Assembly (NCBI GenBank): GCA_013400155.1
Contig: VXBM01000562.1
Coordinates: 484,997-548,996, forward strand
Source of the DNA: Helopsaltes ochotensis
Taxonomy: Eukaryota > Chordata > Aves > Passeriformes > Locustellidae
Direction of reading: 5' to 3'
DNA length: 64,000 bases
The notes below the pieces were generated by a model. The model had not been told where the DNA came from. It did not search any database and saw only the letters and a program-made list of their open reading frames with translations. The position numbers and the translations under genes were made by a program. Below, one piece after another: positions 63,021 through 64,000 of this stretch. Each line of letters begins with the position of its first letter. Positions within the stretch are counted from its first letter, which is position 1.

Positions 63021-63986
63021 AACTGCCAGTCAGAGTTATTTTTGCATTACTATGACAAGTTATTTTCAAGCAAGTTTTGTTGTTTTAAAATATATTTTCT
63101 TTTTACTTTTCTGATACAGAGCCTTGTTTTTTGTATTGGGCAGTAATAACTTTAGACATTTTCATACTTGGAGATTAATATAAATCAACACTTCTAACCT
63201 TTGATTTCTTTCTCATTTATATTCCCCATAGTTTAGTGCTAATCATTCCAAGCACGCAGGATCATTTGAAAAGGTTACACAACTGTCATTAGATGTAGTT
63301 TGTTAAATATTAAAGCATCCATGGAAGGAATGCAGATTCTTTGTTTCTCTGTAGACAACAAGTTAGTTACTTCTCCAACTTTACTAACCTGCAGTATGGT
63401 TTTCTACAAATACTGGTGTTTTGTTTGAAAAGTACTTTTTGCTTCCTGTGTTTTTACTTGGCTGTGTTAATTTATGATTTCATTTACTGTTCAAGGCTTG
63501 TAGAGGCTTAGCTATACTTTTGCATTTTCTGTGTAGAATTTTCCTACACCTTCAGTTGTACATAAAACTAATGTGGTTTATTTTTACATAAAAAATGTGT
63601 TACATGATTGCTGCTCTGCTAATTTTTTCTACTCTGTAAGTGGATCTTCAAGTTTGCTAATAGATATGTGGGCTATGTTTGTAGTAATGTGGTTATTACT
63701 AATAGAGTTTTGGCTTATCTAAGAACTTTGCCTATCTAGTTCCACTTTCTCATGCAAAGTTCTTGAAATACTTAGTAATTAAATTTGACTGTTATGTTAA
63801 TGTGTCACAGTCCAATTAAAAGAATTTATAATAAGTTCTAGGGGAATTTTTCCTTTATGTAGGGTGTCTTACTACTTTTCAGTATGACTTTTAGAAATAC
63901 TGCAACAATTAAAGGACAGTTCTAATATATAATTTGTGAAGTAAGTAATTCTGTATAGAGAGTAAAATCAAAAATCGTAGTGCCTG

Positions 63987-64000
63987 GGAAGGAAGGAAGG
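63987..64000 (+). repeat. (GGAA)n microsatellite cut by window end
   Basis: Three and a half GGAA units reach the last base, so the true length is unknown. Confidence 0.8.

Larger units (their letters stand above)
54930..64000 (+). other. FBXW7: Start of the FBXW7 intron following the alpha exon
   Basis: The remaining 9.1 kb contains no exon matching the shared FBXW7 sequence (the exon beginning MKRKLDHG was looked for and not seen) and no frame resembling the beta or gamma N termini. It holds an AT-rich block at 57.7 kb, CR1 copies at 58.2 and 62.7 kb, and a GGAA repeat cut by the window edge. Small open frames outside the CR1 copies have no recognisable content. Confidence 0.85.

Noticed and set aside
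54930..64000. Search for the shared FBXW7 exon or the beta and gamma first exons.
   Set aside because: No matching frame was found. They are probably further downstream.
1..64000. tRNA, rRNA, CRISPR, operon or other prokaryotic features.
   Set aside because: The sequence is vertebrate nuclear DNA, and nothing of these kinds was seen.

Overview
The window is vertebrate nuclear DNA and almost certainly avian. It is AT-rich and intron-poor in coding sequence. Its interspersed repeats are nearly all CR1 LINE fragments plus two short LTRs, and I saw no Alu-, B1- or L1-type elements. I cannot name the species. One protein-coding exon is recognised with high confidence: the first coding exon of the nuclear (alpha) isoform of FBXW7, the F-box/WD40 substrate receptor of an SCF ubiquitin ligase, on the + strand at 54372-54929 (coding from 54441). 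The shared F-box and WD40 exons, and the beta and gamma first exons, were not found and presumably lie downstream of the window.

Layout. Positions 1-22.9 kb hold no recognisable gene, only CR1 remnants at 4.2, 7.8 and 10.7-12.5 kb, an older interspersed repeat near 13 kb and a 66-bp assembly gap at 18945-19010. A compact CpG-rich block at about 22.95-23.16 kb looks like a promoter. Just behind it, 23390-23646 has the splice signals of a 5' exon whose donor fits the acceptor at 54371. From 23.6 to 54.4 kb I infer one 30.7-kb intron. It carries two solo-type LTRs (28.3 and 35.5 kb), one CR1 (44.5 kb), simple repeats and a candidate small cassette exon (50657-50725). The FBXW7 alpha exon follows, and 54.9-64 kb is the start of the next intron, with CR1 copies at 58.2 and 62.7 kb.

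How the parts fit. The CpG block, the 5' exon and the 54.4-kb exon read as one FBXW7 alpha transcription unit. The most interesting observation is that the 5' exon is not merely untranslated leader. An ATG at 23491, just after an in-frame stop, opens a frame that crosses the inferred splice without a stop into the canonical coding frame, which would add 75 residues to the FBXW7 alpha N terminus. A 24-codon upstream ORF ends on that ATG with a TGATG stop-start overlap. The candidate cassette exon at 50.66 kb is also 0/0 phase and open in the same frame. These points are inference from splice signals and reading frames and need transcript evidence.

The CR1 copy at 10.7-12.5 kb is a decayed fossil that still keeps recognisable ORF1 esterase, endonuclease and reverse-transcriptase pieces in order. 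Most other long open frames in the window are chance or CR1 frames.
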